DNA from: Azoarcus olearius | GTDB lineage: Bacteria > Pseudomonadota > Gammaproteobacteria > Burkholderiales > Rhodocyclaceae | DNA length: 64,000 nt | Direction of reading: 5' to 3' | Assembly (NCBI RefSeq): GCF_001682385.1 | Contig: NZ_CP016210.1 | Location: 1,054,001-1,118,000 of the forward strand | In this document: positions 47,930-57,142 of the stretch, piece by piece | How the letters are laid out: the number at the start of each line of letters is the position of its first letter | Numbering within the stretch: the stretch's first letter is position 1 | Translations under genes and position numbers: made by a program | The notes under the pieces: model-generated | What the model was told of the DNA's origin: nothing | Database searches by the model: none | What the model saw: the letters and a program-made list of their open reading frames with translations, nothing else

Positions 47930-48560
47930 AATCCACCCGTGAGTGCAGATCGGCCAGACGCACCAACCGCGCAACGCCGTGCTTGCCCCAATATTCGCCC
48001 AGGTCATGCAGTCGTTGTGGATCTTGCAGTAGCCATAGACCCGCTTACTGGCCTCGCAGTGTTGCGCGATAGGGTCCACGGGCGCTCGCCGTCCGCCGAG
48101 CGCCCGTAGGCGAGTCGCTGCTTTCAGGCGTCGAGCCGCTCGGACGCACTGCCAGCGTCGAGTGCAAGCGACGCACCGGTGCCGTGCTGCATGGGCAGCG
48201 ATGAAAACCCACTTTACGCGGATTGCTTGGCAAAGTACGCGACCGCATTTTTTTGCTGTCGCGCTCCTCGGTCACCCGTCGCAACTCCACCTTCTGTTGC
48301 CGGATCTCGTCTGCCTGGCTGTCGCTCTCGGCACGCTATTCGGTGGGAACGGAATAACGTTTATCCATTAGTGGAGGATTCGCGTGCTTCCACTGAGCCC
48401 TACCGTCGCTTCGGCAACCGGATGCCCTCGCTCGGTCACCTGCTTGACACCTTCGATCTTGAACTCGTCGGTGAAGCGCGACGGTGGCTTCTTCGTTTCC
48501 CTAAATACCTCTGTTAAGCCTCGTCGTGAGGAGAAAGGGTGTCTAGGAATCCCTGGCCAA
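47930..48560 (-). pseudogene. decayed IS3-family transposase (OrfA plus OrfB fragments)
   Basis: Read on the minus strand, pieces of an IS3-family element follow in order. First is OrfA start-like RFTDEFKIEGVKQVTERGHP (about 48478-48420). Next is the OrfA coiled-coil end ELRRVTEERDSKKM (48290 down) in another frame. Then come the OrfB N-terminus WVFIAAHAARHR and VYGYCKIHND, followed in another frame by LHDLGEYWGKHGVARLVRLA. Frameshifts separate the pieces, and the OrfB catalytic DDE region is missing. It is an inactive remnant between the replicon region and the defence block. Boundaries are approximate. Confidence 0.75.
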
Positions 48561-48575
48561 TTCAATGAGCCGTTA

Positions 48576-49541
48576 TCAAATGGATTCGACGCCGTGTTTC
48601 AGCAAGGTGCGAATCTGTTCGCGTAGTTCTACGGGCAAGATGACCTTTACGGCAGGGACATGCCTAAGGATGTCCATCGTGAGCTCAGTCGGGTTGCTGA
48701 ACGGGACCTTCAAACGGTAGGAGCCATCCGGCTCAAAGTGCCCTTGTTGCCTCTGGTGCCAAGTCTCCCGGCTCACCCAGCGCGCTTGCTCGGCGGTGAA
48801 CTCGAGCTCGGCCCACTGGATGTCCTTGCCCGAGAAGATTCCGTAGCCGCCATCGAGAACGCGTGCAATTTCCTTGTCGCTCACCTCCTTGGCCGGCTCC
48901 TTGGAAAGCGTCACCTTCTTCATTGCATCCAAGGCAAAGCTGCGTAGTTCATTGCGCAGATGGCACCAGGCATCCAGGTACCAGGCTTCCCGATAGAAGG
49001 TCAGCCGTTGGGGCGAGACCTCGCGGGTGATGGTCTCGTCACGCGATTTGACGTAGTGGTCGATGACCAGGCGCTTGCGTTGAAGGACCGCTGTGGCAAC
49101 GAGGGTGAAATGCTTGCCGTCGTGGACGCGCGCAGCTTGGCGATGAAAGCGGATGCGCTTTTCGATGTCGCCAACGGTCACATTGCCCTCGCCCAGGATG
49201 GTTTGCAGGCGCGCAAGCAGGGGCTCGACATGCTCGGCGAGCAGTCCTGGCTCGAGGTTGCGGAGGAGTTGCTGCATCGTCAGGAGTGCAATCACCTCCG
49301 ACGAGTTGAACCAGAGCCCCGGCAACTCGTACCGAGGCCCGGAGGAGGGGGCATCGAATCGGTAGCCGCCTGCGTCGCGGTCCCAGACGATGGGGGCATT
49401 GAACCGTTCGCGCAGGTACTCGAGGTCGCGCTTGAAGGTCGCGAGAGATACCTCGAGCTCCTCGAGAAAGACCTGGACCGGAACAACTCGACGTTCGTTG
49501 AGCAAGCGGTCGATGTGGTAAAAGCGCTCGGTCCGGTCCAT
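48576..49541 (-). CDS. WYL-domain transcriptional regulator (BrxR/CapW-like)
   Basis: The 321-aa protein has an N-terminal winged helix (DRTERFYHIDRLLNERRVVP, LEVSLATFKRDLEYLRERF), a WYL domain (VIDHYVKSRDETITREVSP, then QRLTFYREAWYLDAWCHLRN) and a C-terminal WCX-like extension. WYL regulators of this layout (BrxR, CapW) repress BREX and other defence loci and respond to a nucleic-acid-like ligand. It is last in the minus-strand DUF4258-ARH-WYL unit (21-nt gap). Dyads at 50684-50702 and 57143-57161 are its candidate operators. Confidence 0.88.
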   Translation of the reverse strand: MDRTERFYHIDRLLNERRVVPVQVFLEELEVSLATFKRDLEYLRERFNAPIVWDRDAGGYRFDAPSSGPRYELPGLWFNSSEVIALLTMQQLLRNLEPGLLAEHVEPLLARLQTILGEGNVTVGDIEKRIRFHRQAARVHDGKHFTLVATAVLQRKRLVIDHYVKSRDETITREVSPQRLTFYREAWYLDAWCHLRNELRSFALDAMKKVTLSKEPAKEVSDKEIARVLDGGYGIFSGKDIQWAELEFTAEQARWVSRETWHQRQQGHFEPDGSYRLKVPFSNPTELTMDILRHVPAVKVILPVELREQIRTLLKHGVESI

Positions 49542-49562
49542 CAGGTCTCCTGTGCGAGAGTG

Positions 49563-50342
49563 CTACAGGAGAATACCCGCCTTTTGGTACAACACGGTGA
49601 GCGTTAAACGCATGTCCTGCGGCAGATATGACCAGCCGATGGCGGCAAGGTCCTCGGGAACACCGAAGAGGGCTTCGGCTACGCCGCCGGTGATGGCGGC
49701 AACCGTGTCGCTGTCCCCGTCAATCGAGATGGCGTTGCGGATGGCGTCCTCGAAGTCGGTTGCGGTGAGGGCGCAGACAAGTGCCTGCGGAACCGTTTCC
49801 TGACAGGTCTCGTTAAAGCGGTACGTCGGCCGTATGTCGTCGGGTGTGCGCTCAAGGTCATAACCGAACCGCTCGTTGATGGCGACTTTGATGTTCGCCG
49901 GGGTGACACGCTGGCGAGCGAGGAAGATGGCAAGCGCAGTCGCCTGTCCGCCCTTGATGCCCTCTGGATGATTGTGCGTGACCTCAGTGACAGCCTTGGC
50001 CAGCTCCAATGCCTCATCGACGGAGTTGGCAAGCAGCCCCGCAGGGGATACCCGCATCGCCGCGCCGTTGCCGTAGCTGTTGTAGGGCTCCACTTCGCCG
50101 CGAGCAAGCCAGCGCGAAAACATGCCGCCCCAGCCGCCGTTATCGAAGTACCGACGCCCCCAGTCCATGAGCGCGGCGCCGGGGTGACGGTCATTCACGA
50201 GTGCATCGGCTACGGCAATCGTGCAGATTGTGTCGTCCGTATAGAAGGCGTTCTCGTGAAAGAGGGGGCCGAACGCCTTCGTCTTGACGTTGTTCCACTC
50301 GTAGACCGAGCCCACGATGTCACCAATCACTGCTCCCAACAT
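49563..50342 (-). CDS. ADP-ribosylglycohydrolase family protein
   Basis: The 259-aa protein has the DraG/ARH metal-binding motifs: GAVIGDIVGSVYEW at the N-terminus, T35-D-D-T38 in FYTDDTICT and IDGDSDTVAAITGGVAEA near residue 210. These enzymes remove ADP-ribose from proteins, nucleic acids or small molecules. It sits between DUF4258 and WYL genes (11- and 21-nt gaps). In a defence setting it could reverse a self-modifying ADP-ribosylation or strip a phage-made one, but no ADP-ribosyltransferase is visible in the window. Confidence 0.9.
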   Translation of the reverse strand: MLGAVIGDIVGSVYEWNNVKTKAFGPLFHENAFYTDDTICTIAVADALVNDRHPGAALMDWGRRYFDNGGWGGMFSRWLARGEVEPYNSYGNGAAMRVSPAGLLANSVDEALELAKAVTEVTHNHPEGIKGGQATALAIFLARQRVTPANIKVAINERFGYDLERTPDDIRPTYRFNETCQETVPQALVCALTATDFEDAIRNAISIDGDSDTVAAITGGVAEALFGVPEDLAAIGWSYLPQDMRLTLTVLYQKAGILL

Positions 50343-50353
50343 TGCGTAGCCCC

Positions 50354-50638
50354 TCAGTTGCGATTGATACGATGCGTGCGGTGACCCACGGTCACTACCG
50401 TGCCCTCGGTGTCGACGACGGCATAAATGTCGAGGACGGGCTCAAGGCGGCTGTAATGCTCAGCGCCAACCCTGCGCCTGATGCGCTCGCGGCTTTTGTG
50501 CGTCAGATAGACGAGCTTCGCTCCGCGCTTGTCGTACTCATGAGCTCCGAACTGCACCAGGAGCGGTAAAACGTCTTCCGGGATACCCCGTTGCTGCAAA
50601 CGGCGAGCAGCGTGATGGGTCAGGGTCGTTCCAGTCAT
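50354..50638 (-). CDS. DUF4258-like small protein
   Basis: The 94-aa protein reads LTHHAARRLQQRGIPEDVLP, then FGAHEYDKRGAKLVYLTHKS and VVTVGHRTHRINRN. This matches the general plan of DUF4258 proteins (S/H-x-H-A-x-x-R-x-x-Q-R-G-I start, C-terminal V-T-V-x-x-R), a BECR-like small fold sometimes found as toxins. It is first in the three-gene unit and lies 78 nt after the 733-aa gene, with a dyad between. Confidence 0.6.
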   Translation of the reverse strand: MTGTTLTHHAARRLQQRGIPEDVLPLLVQFGAHEYDKRGAKLVYLTHKSRERIRRRVGAEHYSRLEPVLDIYAVVDTEGTVVTVGHRTHRINRN

Positions 50639-50683
50639 GGCGGGCCTCCAGCGGACATGATGGAGGTCATTATCCAGAGGGGA

Positions 50684-50702
50684 TGGCTCAGAGTGTGAGC
50701 CA
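50684..50702 (-). promoter_or_regulatory. candidate WYL operator (7-N5-7 dyad) before the DUF4258-ARH-WYL unit
   Basis: TGGCTCA (50684-50690), GAGTG and TGAGCCA (50696-50702) form a perfect dyad. On the minus strand it lies 9 nt upstream of a GATAAT -10-like box (50669-50674), so it would cover the -35 region. It shares the core GCTCA-N5-TGAGC and spacing with the dyad at 57143-57161. This suggests negative autoregulation. Confidence 0.65.
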
Positions 50703-50716
50703 GTCTGAAGCCATTC

Positions 50717-52918
50717 TTAGTTCTCGAGTGCAAGCCTGGCCAGCTTCTCAAGAACGCTCATCTTGGAGTTGTCGCCACCGACAAGAATCCCGTTCGTCAG
50801 CGTGTGGAGATAGGTCTGGATGAGCCGGTATTCGAGCAGTCCGGTAGTGACGGGGTCGCCATCACCGGTGAAAAGCACGATGTCCCGCACGCAGGAGAGC
50901 GCGTCGCCTGACCCATTGATACCACCCTCGGGCGGCACAAATGCTCGGACGAACGGGCCGCAATCCTCTATGGCGAGCCGTCTGCCGGTGCGCTCTCCAC
51001 GGACCGAACGACCACGTTTGTGCATCGACATGTAATAGGGGAGTAGATTGAACTCGCGGCCCTTCGATAGATAGCGTGCCTTGCTGCCCCGAGTGCGGCG
51101 AGCCTCAAGATGTTCGTCCTGTGAAGCCAGGGCCAATTCGATGGAAGGGTAGTCATCGTTGAGAATGAGCTTCGGAACAAAGTCGCCTGACCAGACCGTC
51201 ATCCGGTGCTGGGTCTGCGTATCGATGACCCAGAACTGCCTATCTCGTATGTAGTCCTTACCATTCTCTTGCAAGAAGTCGAACTCGCTGACGAAATCGA
51301 TAGCCGCTTCTTTGTCGCGCGACCAAGGTGAGCGCCGGACTTTTCTTACGGCGATGCCCTCGAAGCCAAGTGTAATGTCCAGCACCGCAACCAATTGTTT
51401 GGGCTCTCGCTTCCCCGTAATCCGAATCTGCCGCGTCGCGATGACGACCAAGTCGCAGGGAAGGAGCGCGTCCGGCATGGCTGGCGTGGGCAGTGCCTTT
51501 GCGCCAACAAGGCACTCCTTGAGAGACAACTCGACGAGGCAGCGCTTCAGGGCCTCCTTCAACTGCCGTTGTGGAGGTGACGTGTCGTCTGGTCGCAGGC
51601 TCGCGAGCGCTTGAGGCCCGTAGTCCAGGCCTTGTGACACCGTTGATACGGTGTCGCAATTTAAGAGGCCATGGAATTTTGCCGTGGTGTAGGGGTCGGC
51701 AAGCGCTCTGCCTTCCTCAAGTGCGTTGTAGGCTTCGACTGGCGTGCTCGGTTTCCAATCGCTGTGAGCATCGAGACTTGCCAAGCGAACGCTGCCGAGT
51801 TGCGGGTCTCGTGCATCGTTTAGGAACAGGTAGTTCCTGCCGGGCTGCAAGGCGTTTGGGGGCTGCGCAGCGGTTTCCACGGTCGACGCTGAAAAGTGGG
51901 CTTTCCTGTTTCCTGTCGTGTGATACGCCGGCAGGAACTCTTCCAACCTTTCAAGCGGTTTTAATGCCTCCGCCGTCAGCTCCTGCGCTGTTGCATTGAC
52001 AAGAATGAGTGGCCTACACAGGTTCGCGAGTGGCTGCAGGGGAATGTATGCGTCTTCAACGTAATGGCTGGCGATGAATTTTCTGTGCTCGACTGGCACG
52101 CCCGCTTTCTCGAACAGCCGCGCAGCGAATTCGGTGACGAGGTTCAAGTAATAGAGACGAGACCGCCTCACTTTCGTGACATCCAGACTGATTCCCACCA
52201 TCGGATGCTCGCGCGCGTCCAGTTCGGTGAAGTCACTAGGGGAGAGCCGAGTCGCTGCCATCAGGAAGCCTTCTCCCGCGTCAAATGGCAATGTCGCCGA
52301 CGAAGCAGGACTGATGCCGCCCCCCGTCTTGCGCAGGAAGACCTTCGAAACAACGTTGCACAGCAGGAATCCAAACTTCTTGTTTATTTGGAAGCTGGCC
52401 TCGGCCAGATGAAGGGTGCGCCTGTTCGCTGCGCTAAGCGAGCCTAGGTAGGCTGCGGGCCCGAAGCCTCCTTTCACGAAGACATGCTCCGCGTCGAATG
52501 CCGCCTCTTCCAGCAGTTCCCGTTGCAGCATCAGCTCGATGTACTTCTCGGGTGCGGCGCGGACGGCCGTCAGAATGTCGGACGTACTTCGGTTTTGACG
52601 TGGGCCAAGATACCAAGCGTCGCGCCCCGCTATCTGAAATGTCAGCTTATGTGCGGAGCCTGTGTCCAACTCGAGCATTTCAGCAATGTGAGCCCTGACC
52701 AGCTTCGCACGTTCGCGGTAAGCGATTACCGAAGACTTCCCGCCAGTGAGCTTTCGCGCTATCTCGGCCACATTAACGGTATGGGGGGCAAGTAGAGCGT
52801 CTCGCTCCTGCTCTGCCCAATGAGCCAGGCGTGTCGCCACCTCTTCAATCGGACAGCAGAACTGAATCGAGTTGAGGCGCGCGACGGCGGCGGATTCGTC
52901 AAAGCGATGGATTGTCAT
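50717..52918 (-). CDS. unrecognised 733-aa protein paired with the helicase-nuclease
   Basis: I do not recognise this protein. It is a soluble-looking, mixed alpha/beta protein with no transmembrane helix, Walker motif or obvious nuclease signature. Notable stretches are IRKVRRS-like basic patches (GIAVRKVRRSPWSRDKEA), YMSMHKRGRSVRGERTGRRL and an acidic strand VAVLDITLGFEG. It starts 14 nt after the helicase-nuclease stop, so the two are almost certainly co-translated and may form a complex. An Argonaute/RNase H-like or nucleic-acid-binding role is possible but not supported by motifs I can see. Confidence 0.8.
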   Translation of the reverse strand: MTIHRFDESAAVARLNSIQFCCPIEEVATRLAHWAEQERDALLAPHTVNVAEIARKLTGGKSSVIAYRERAKLVRAHIAEMLELDTGSAHKLTFQIAGRDAWYLGPRQNRSTSDILTAVRAAPEKYIELMLQRELLEEAAFDAEHVFVKGGFGPAAYLGSLSAANRRTLHLAEASFQINKKFGFLLCNVVSKVFLRKTGGGISPASSATLPFDAGEGFLMAATRLSPSDFTELDAREHPMVGISLDVTKVRRSRLYYLNLVTEFAARLFEKAGVPVEHRKFIASHYVEDAYIPLQPLANLCRPLILVNATAQELTAEALKPLERLEEFLPAYHTTGNRKAHFSASTVETAAQPPNALQPGRNYLFLNDARDPQLGSVRLASLDAHSDWKPSTPVEAYNALEEGRALADPYTTAKFHGLLNCDTVSTVSQGLDYGPQALASLRPDDTSPPQRQLKEALKRCLVELSLKECLVGAKALPTPAMPDALLPCDLVVIATRQIRITGKREPKQLVAVLDITLGFEGIAVRKVRRSPWSRDKEAAIDFVSEFDFLQENGKDYIRDRQFWVIDTQTQHRMTVWSGDFVPKLILNDDYPSIELALASQDEHLEARRTRGSKARYLSKGREFNLLPYYMSMHKRGRSVRGERTGRRLAIEDCGPFVRAFVPPEGGINGSGDALSCVRDIVLFTGDGDPVTTGLLEYRLIQTYLHTLTNGILVGGDNSKMSVLEKLARLALEN

Positions 52919-52932
52919 ACTGGGAGAAGTCC

Positions 52933-55900
52933 TCAGTGGCCGAGCAATGCGCTTGCGAGGTTATGGTTCTGCATCCATCCGTGCATGCCAGATATGTTAG
53001 GGACATACAGAGACATGAAACGAATGCTGCCGCGTTCAGGTCGCTTCACCGAGTACTTCAGCGCGCCGTATAAGTTTACGTAGAGCGCATGTACCGTTTT
53101 GTCGGGGAGGAGCTGCGTCAGCCGGGCATGCTTCTTCTCGGCTTCGGCCAGGAGTTCATCGCGCTTCATGCTGTCGGTCGAGCGAGCCCAGTTCTTCATA
53201 TCGACCGCCACCACGACGTTGTCGCGGGTTTCGATGTAGTAGTCGAAGAGTTGATACAGCTCAGCCCTAAGCGGGTGACCATCCAGTTGCACGAAGCGGA
53301 GGTGGTTCGAGTCAGGTTCTGCTGCGTCTGGCCTGATGCCGAACTGCTCATCGACGAAGGCTTCGAACTCCAGCTCCGCAAGGTAGCCCTTCATGATTTC
53401 CGTGACGAACCATGGTTGCGGGACCAGCTTCCGCTTGCCCGCGCCGGTATCGATTTCGAAGCCGTTCCGACGGTTCAGGAGTTTCTGCGCACCGTTCGAT
53501 AAGGCTGAAATCAGCCCTTCGGGAGCGACCATCGAGACCCAGTCATACACGTCAGCCCCGTCTGCCGCGTCGGTGATGATGGTTTCGAAGATGCCTGCCA
53601 TCGCAGCCTCACGTCTGTAAAGCTCTGCTGTATGGGGAGTCTGGAGATAACATCCATCGATGTAGGCAGCGGGGACGCCGGCGGATGGCAGGCGGTCGAG
53701 GTACTTGGCCGGCGCAGTGAACATGTCTCGGTGAAATAGGGCGGACCATGCAGTTCGAACTGCTTCGTCAGTTCGAAACCGCTTGGGCTGTGCACTCGTG
53801 AAATCGCGGAAGCGCAATGCCAGTTTCAGACTCTCCTTCACGTGGCCTGCGCGTGCTTGTTCGTTCTCGAACAGTAGGGTCTCGGCGTTATGCCGTTCCA
53901 GCGCAGCCAGTACGGCACGTTGGGCGGGAGAAGCCCTCTCGCGTAGCGCTGAGGCATGGCGAAGCCCAAGGTGCACCATCCGAGCGGCTTCCGAGCTCAG
54001 GAATATCGCCTGCACGCGCATGGATTGGTGCGGTCTGCGCTCACCCCGGCCGAGCGCCTGGAACACCGTTCGCGTGATGTCGACTAAATGCTCCTTGCGC
54101 AGGCGCTGCCAGCGGGTCCGCGCATACTCGTAGAGCAAATCCTTGCGGGTCATTCTCGTCCAATCGTCGTTTTCGTCCCGGAGTACCTGCGCAAAGCTTT
54201 GGAACATCTCCATCGAAAACCCACGCGTACCGGGTCGCGTGTGTCGAGTGTAGTAAGGGTCGTTGAGTAAGCAGAACAGTTCGAAGTCTCGTTCTTCGCC
54301 GTCCTGACGCGTGATGAAGTTGATGCCGCGGGAGGCTGAGGCATATGCGGACCAAAGAAGAACCTTCTTCGTCGATATATCCAGCGCCGCAGTCAGTTCG
54401 TCGTTGAACTGTCCGACATCGTCGGCTTCTTCGATAGCCCCGGTTTTGTCCCTGTCGATTCGGCGAAAGCGCGACGCCTTGTAAAGGATGAGGGTGATGC
54501 TCTCCGTCTCGCCAAACTGCTTGTAGCTGGGCAGCGCCTTCGGGTGGATGACAAAATGGTTGCCGGTATCATCGAGCTGCTCGATGAATCCGGACGACCT
54601 GTTCGCCAGCCGCACCAGACACTTCTGCGCATGCTGAAAGGTTTGGCAGAGCACTAGTCCGGAACGCACGTCAGTTGAGAGCAATCTGTCCAGGCTGGCG
54701 ACCAAGCCGGCTATCTCATTCTCCTTGTGCCGATTGAGCGGGGCATAGCCCGGCTCGCCTCGCTCGGGGCGCGCTTCGTGAAAGGTCTGCAAGAGGCCCT
54801 TGAATCCCTTAGAAACGTTGAAGCGCTGCTCCGGCTTCGTATCGTCAAGAATCACAACGTGTCGGTCGCGTCTTTCCAAACGCTCTTGGGCTTCCCGCGC
54901 GACGATTTCCAGCTCGTGGGCTGTCATCTCACTGAATACCCCACCCTTCGCTTCCAGGGCCCGCCGTAGCTGCGCGACATTGAATGCGCCGCTTGAGATG
55001 CTCGACAGCCCCCCCGTTGCGCTCATCAGGAATACGCCGCTATTGCGCCCCAGCGCATTTACGATGTCCTCCTCGGGAGAGGCTTTGAGCGACGTGATGG
55101 TCAGTGTCAAACATACATCAGCCGTGAGGTTGTATTCGTCTGCTTGATGGCGGCTCTCCTCTAGGGTGACGACGTTCTTGATGTCGCTATAGAAGAATTG
55201 CTCGCTGATGACATCGCCGGCCTGCGTTTCCGCGTGTAACCCGCCCCCGGCAATCGATGCCTTGAAGAGCCGGCGAACGTCGTTCCGGAAGCGAGAAAGG
55301 TTGGGGTAGCGCTCTACGTCCTCAGCAGTGAAGTCGATGGCCTCCTCTCCGTCTGGCGCCACCAGAACCCGTGCGATGAAAAGTATCAACTCCAGATAGT
55401 TGAACAGGCTGTAGGCAGTACTTGGCGCCCGGGCATCATGATGGTGCAGACGCACCGTCTGATATGCCGTGTCGGGCAGGAGCTCGACGCGCCGAAGAAA
55501 CTCCGTGTCCATCACCGAGCTGGTGTCGTTGAAGAAGGTCTGGCAGGGCTGCTCCAGTACTTCGCCGTAGGTGGAGCGGTTCATCGTGAAGTACTTCTTG
55601 TCGCAAGCAAGGCTGCAAATGAAGCGAAACCGCTCGTAGGCGCTCATGCCTTCGGGCGTTTGCTCCGTCACATAGGTGAGCAGCTTGGCGAGGACTTTGG
55701 CCTTTTGCCGGAAGCGCCTGAATCCGTTGTGAACATCGTTCTTGTCCAGTAGCTGCTGCAGCACGAGGAGTAGTTCGCCGTCGTCGAAGCGCTGGGCGGT
55801 CGCGGGACGCTGTTGCTGCAACACGCTGCGGAAGATGGATACTCGGCGGGCGTCGACGACGAAACTTGCCCGCGTGCGTTGTTTTTCGCACTGAAACTCC

Positions 55901-57063
55901 CGCTCTACGGCCTCGGCGACATCTGCGAAATCCTCAAGGTGTTCGAGAACCTTCGCTGCCATTGCTTCTCCACGCGGCCTCGAGTGCTCAAAGGCGAGCG
56001 GCCACTTCAGGTCGAAGAATGTGAAGAACTCAGTGACGACGATGTTCAGGTCGTTTCTCCCCTCGGAGTTCACGACCGACTTGCGCTGGTCGAACAAATA
56101 CCAATATGCATCCTCTTCTTCGTCGACAAAGGTCACTACGCGTGGCGTCTCCGTGCCTCCTGAAACCAACTGCCCAAGCTTGCTCTGGTCCCGATTGAGT
56201 TCCTTGAGGAACAATGGAAGGTTCTCGAACCGACGCCAAACGCGCCGACCACGCGCTTCATCGATGGCGAAGACGGTATGCTCGACCTGGGCCTTCGATG
56301 CCGTGCAGACGATGACGCCGGGCGCGTCAAGAAAGGCTTGCAGTGGGTGCAGCCGCAACACCATCTCGGCCACCGGTTGGGGCGAGAGGTAGCGCTCCTT
56401 GGCGTTGTTGCGTTCGCGGCTATCGATGTCCAGGCGAATGAGCTGACGGGTGAGGCTGTCGGCGATGCTTCTCGTCCGACGTGCGGCCTTCAGATATGCA
56501 TCTCGGGCGTCTCCGTAGGCATCGTCGGAGGGGCTCAGACGCCAGAACTGCGAATCTCTGCAGGTGATGCACTTTGACCGAAGCTCCGCTGCCCGAGCGG
56601 CGTAACTCTTTTTCGGGTCTCCTGTCCCGTCTGAGCCATCGAGCAATTTCTCCACATGGGGGTGTGCAGATAACCACGCCAGTAGATTCAAGGTGGCGGC
56701 GAAGAAAGTTCGGTCGTTGACGTGGTAATCGACCGAGTATAGGCGATACACAGGCAGGTCCGCGTTGCATGCGCGGAGGGTCGCCTCTACATCGTCGGCA
56801 TACTCGCGTTCCCCCTTGGCGTGCCTGTTGAGGTCTTCCACGAAGCCGGATACCAAGGAGTGCAGTGGAGCGATAAAGACCGGAATGACGTGGTGCTTGC
56901 GCTTCAGCTCTGCGGCGAATCGCGCTGCGTTGTAGGTCTTCCCGAAGCCCGTGAACCAGTTCAACAGTTTGATGAAGGGTCGGTTGCCGGCCTGCCGGAA
57001 GGGCTCATGGAAGCCCAGCTCATAAATGGGGTCTGTCAGCTTTGGGGGGGTGGGTGACACCAT
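52933..57063 (-). CDS. 1376-aa SF2-like helicase with C-terminal PD-(D/E)XK nuclease domain
   Basis: Helicase motifs are in order: Walker A T38-GFGK-T43, Walker B D314-EEE-D318, motif III S681-A-T683 (FLMSATGG), a motif V-like AYASASRGINF and motif VI Q1002-xx-G-R-x-x-R (QALGRGER). The C-terminal ~150 residues hold a PD-(D/E)XK-like core: D1274 in YQLFDYYIE and D1288-M-K1290 in VVVAVDMKNW. It should translocate on nucleic acid and cut it. TAGGAGAG precedes the ATG at 57063. It is divergent from brxA across 202 nt and pairs with the 733-aa gene. It is not a standard BREX, DISARM, Zorya or Gabija component as far as I can tell. Confidence 0.85.
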   Translation of the reverse strand: MVSPTPPKLTDPIYELGFHEPFRQAGNRPFIKLLNWFTGFGKTYNAARFAAELKRKHHVIPVFIAPLHSLVSGFVEDLNRHAKGEREYADDVEATLRACNADLPVYRLYSVDYHVNDRTFFAATLNLLAWLSAHPHVEKLLDGSDGTGDPKKSYAARAAELRSKCITCRDSQFWRLSPSDDAYGDARDAYLKAARRTRSIADSLTRQLIRLDIDSRERNNAKERYLSPQPVAEMVLRLHPLQAFLDAPGVIVCTASKAQVEHTVFAIDEARGRRVWRRFENLPLFLKELNRDQSKLGQLVSGGTETPRVVTFVDEEEDAYWYLFDQRKSVVNSEGRNDLNIVVTEFFTFFDLKWPLAFEHSRPRGEAMAAKVLEHLEDFADVAEAVEREFQCEKQRTRASFVVDARRVSIFRSVLQQQRPATAQRFDDGELLLVLQQLLDKNDVHNGFRRFRQKAKVLAKLLTYVTEQTPEGMSAYERFRFICSLACDKKYFTMNRSTYGEVLEQPCQTFFNDTSSVMDTEFLRRVELLPDTAYQTVRLHHHDARAPSTAYSLFNYLELILFIARVLVAPDGEEAIDFTAEDVERYPNLSRFRNDVRRLFKASIAGGGLHAETQAGDVISEQFFYSDIKNVVTLEESRHQADEYNLTADVCLTLTITSLKASPEEDIVNALGRNSGVFLMSATGGLSSISSGAFNVAQLRRALEAKGGVFSEMTAHELEIVAREAQERLERRDRHVVILDDTKPEQRFNVSKGFKGLLQTFHEARPERGEPGYAPLNRHKENEIAGLVASLDRLLSTDVRSGLVLCQTFQHAQKCLVRLANRSSGFIEQLDDTGNHFVIHPKALPSYKQFGETESITLILYKASRFRRIDRDKTGAIEEADDVGQFNDELTAALDISTKKVLLWSAYASASRGINFITRQDGEERDFELFCLLNDPYYTRHTRPGTRGFSMEMFQSFAQVLRDENDDWTRMTRKDLLYEYARTRWQRLRKEHLVDITRTVFQALGRGERRPHQSMRVQAIFLSSEAARMVHLGLRHASALRERASPAQRAVLAALERHNAETLLFENEQARAGHVKESLKLALRFRDFTSAQPKRFRTDEAVRTAWSALFHRDMFTAPAKYLDRLPSAGVPAAYIDGCYLQTPHTAELYRREAAMAGIFETIITDAADGADVYDWVSMVAPEGLISALSNGAQKLLNRRNGFEIDTGAGKRKLVPQPWFVTEIMKGYLAELEFEAFVDEQFGIRPDAAEPDSNHLRFVQLDGHPLRAELYQLFDYYIETRDNVVVAVDMKNWARSTDSMKRDELLAEAEKKHARLTQLLPDKTVHALYVNLYGALKYSVKRPERGSIRFMSLYVPNISGMHGWMQNHNLASALLGH

Positions 57064-57142
57064 TTTGCGGCTCTCCTAGTCGAGCTTTCTGCGTCGGCGT
57101 TTCTTCCGATTCGCATAAGTGCATGCCAGCCTAGCAGAGTGA

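Noticed and set aside
50717..52918. 733-aa protein as an Argonaute/pPIWI-RE protein
   Set aside because: Size and helicase partner fit, but I cannot point to catalytic or conserved R/E residues; kept only as a hypothesis.
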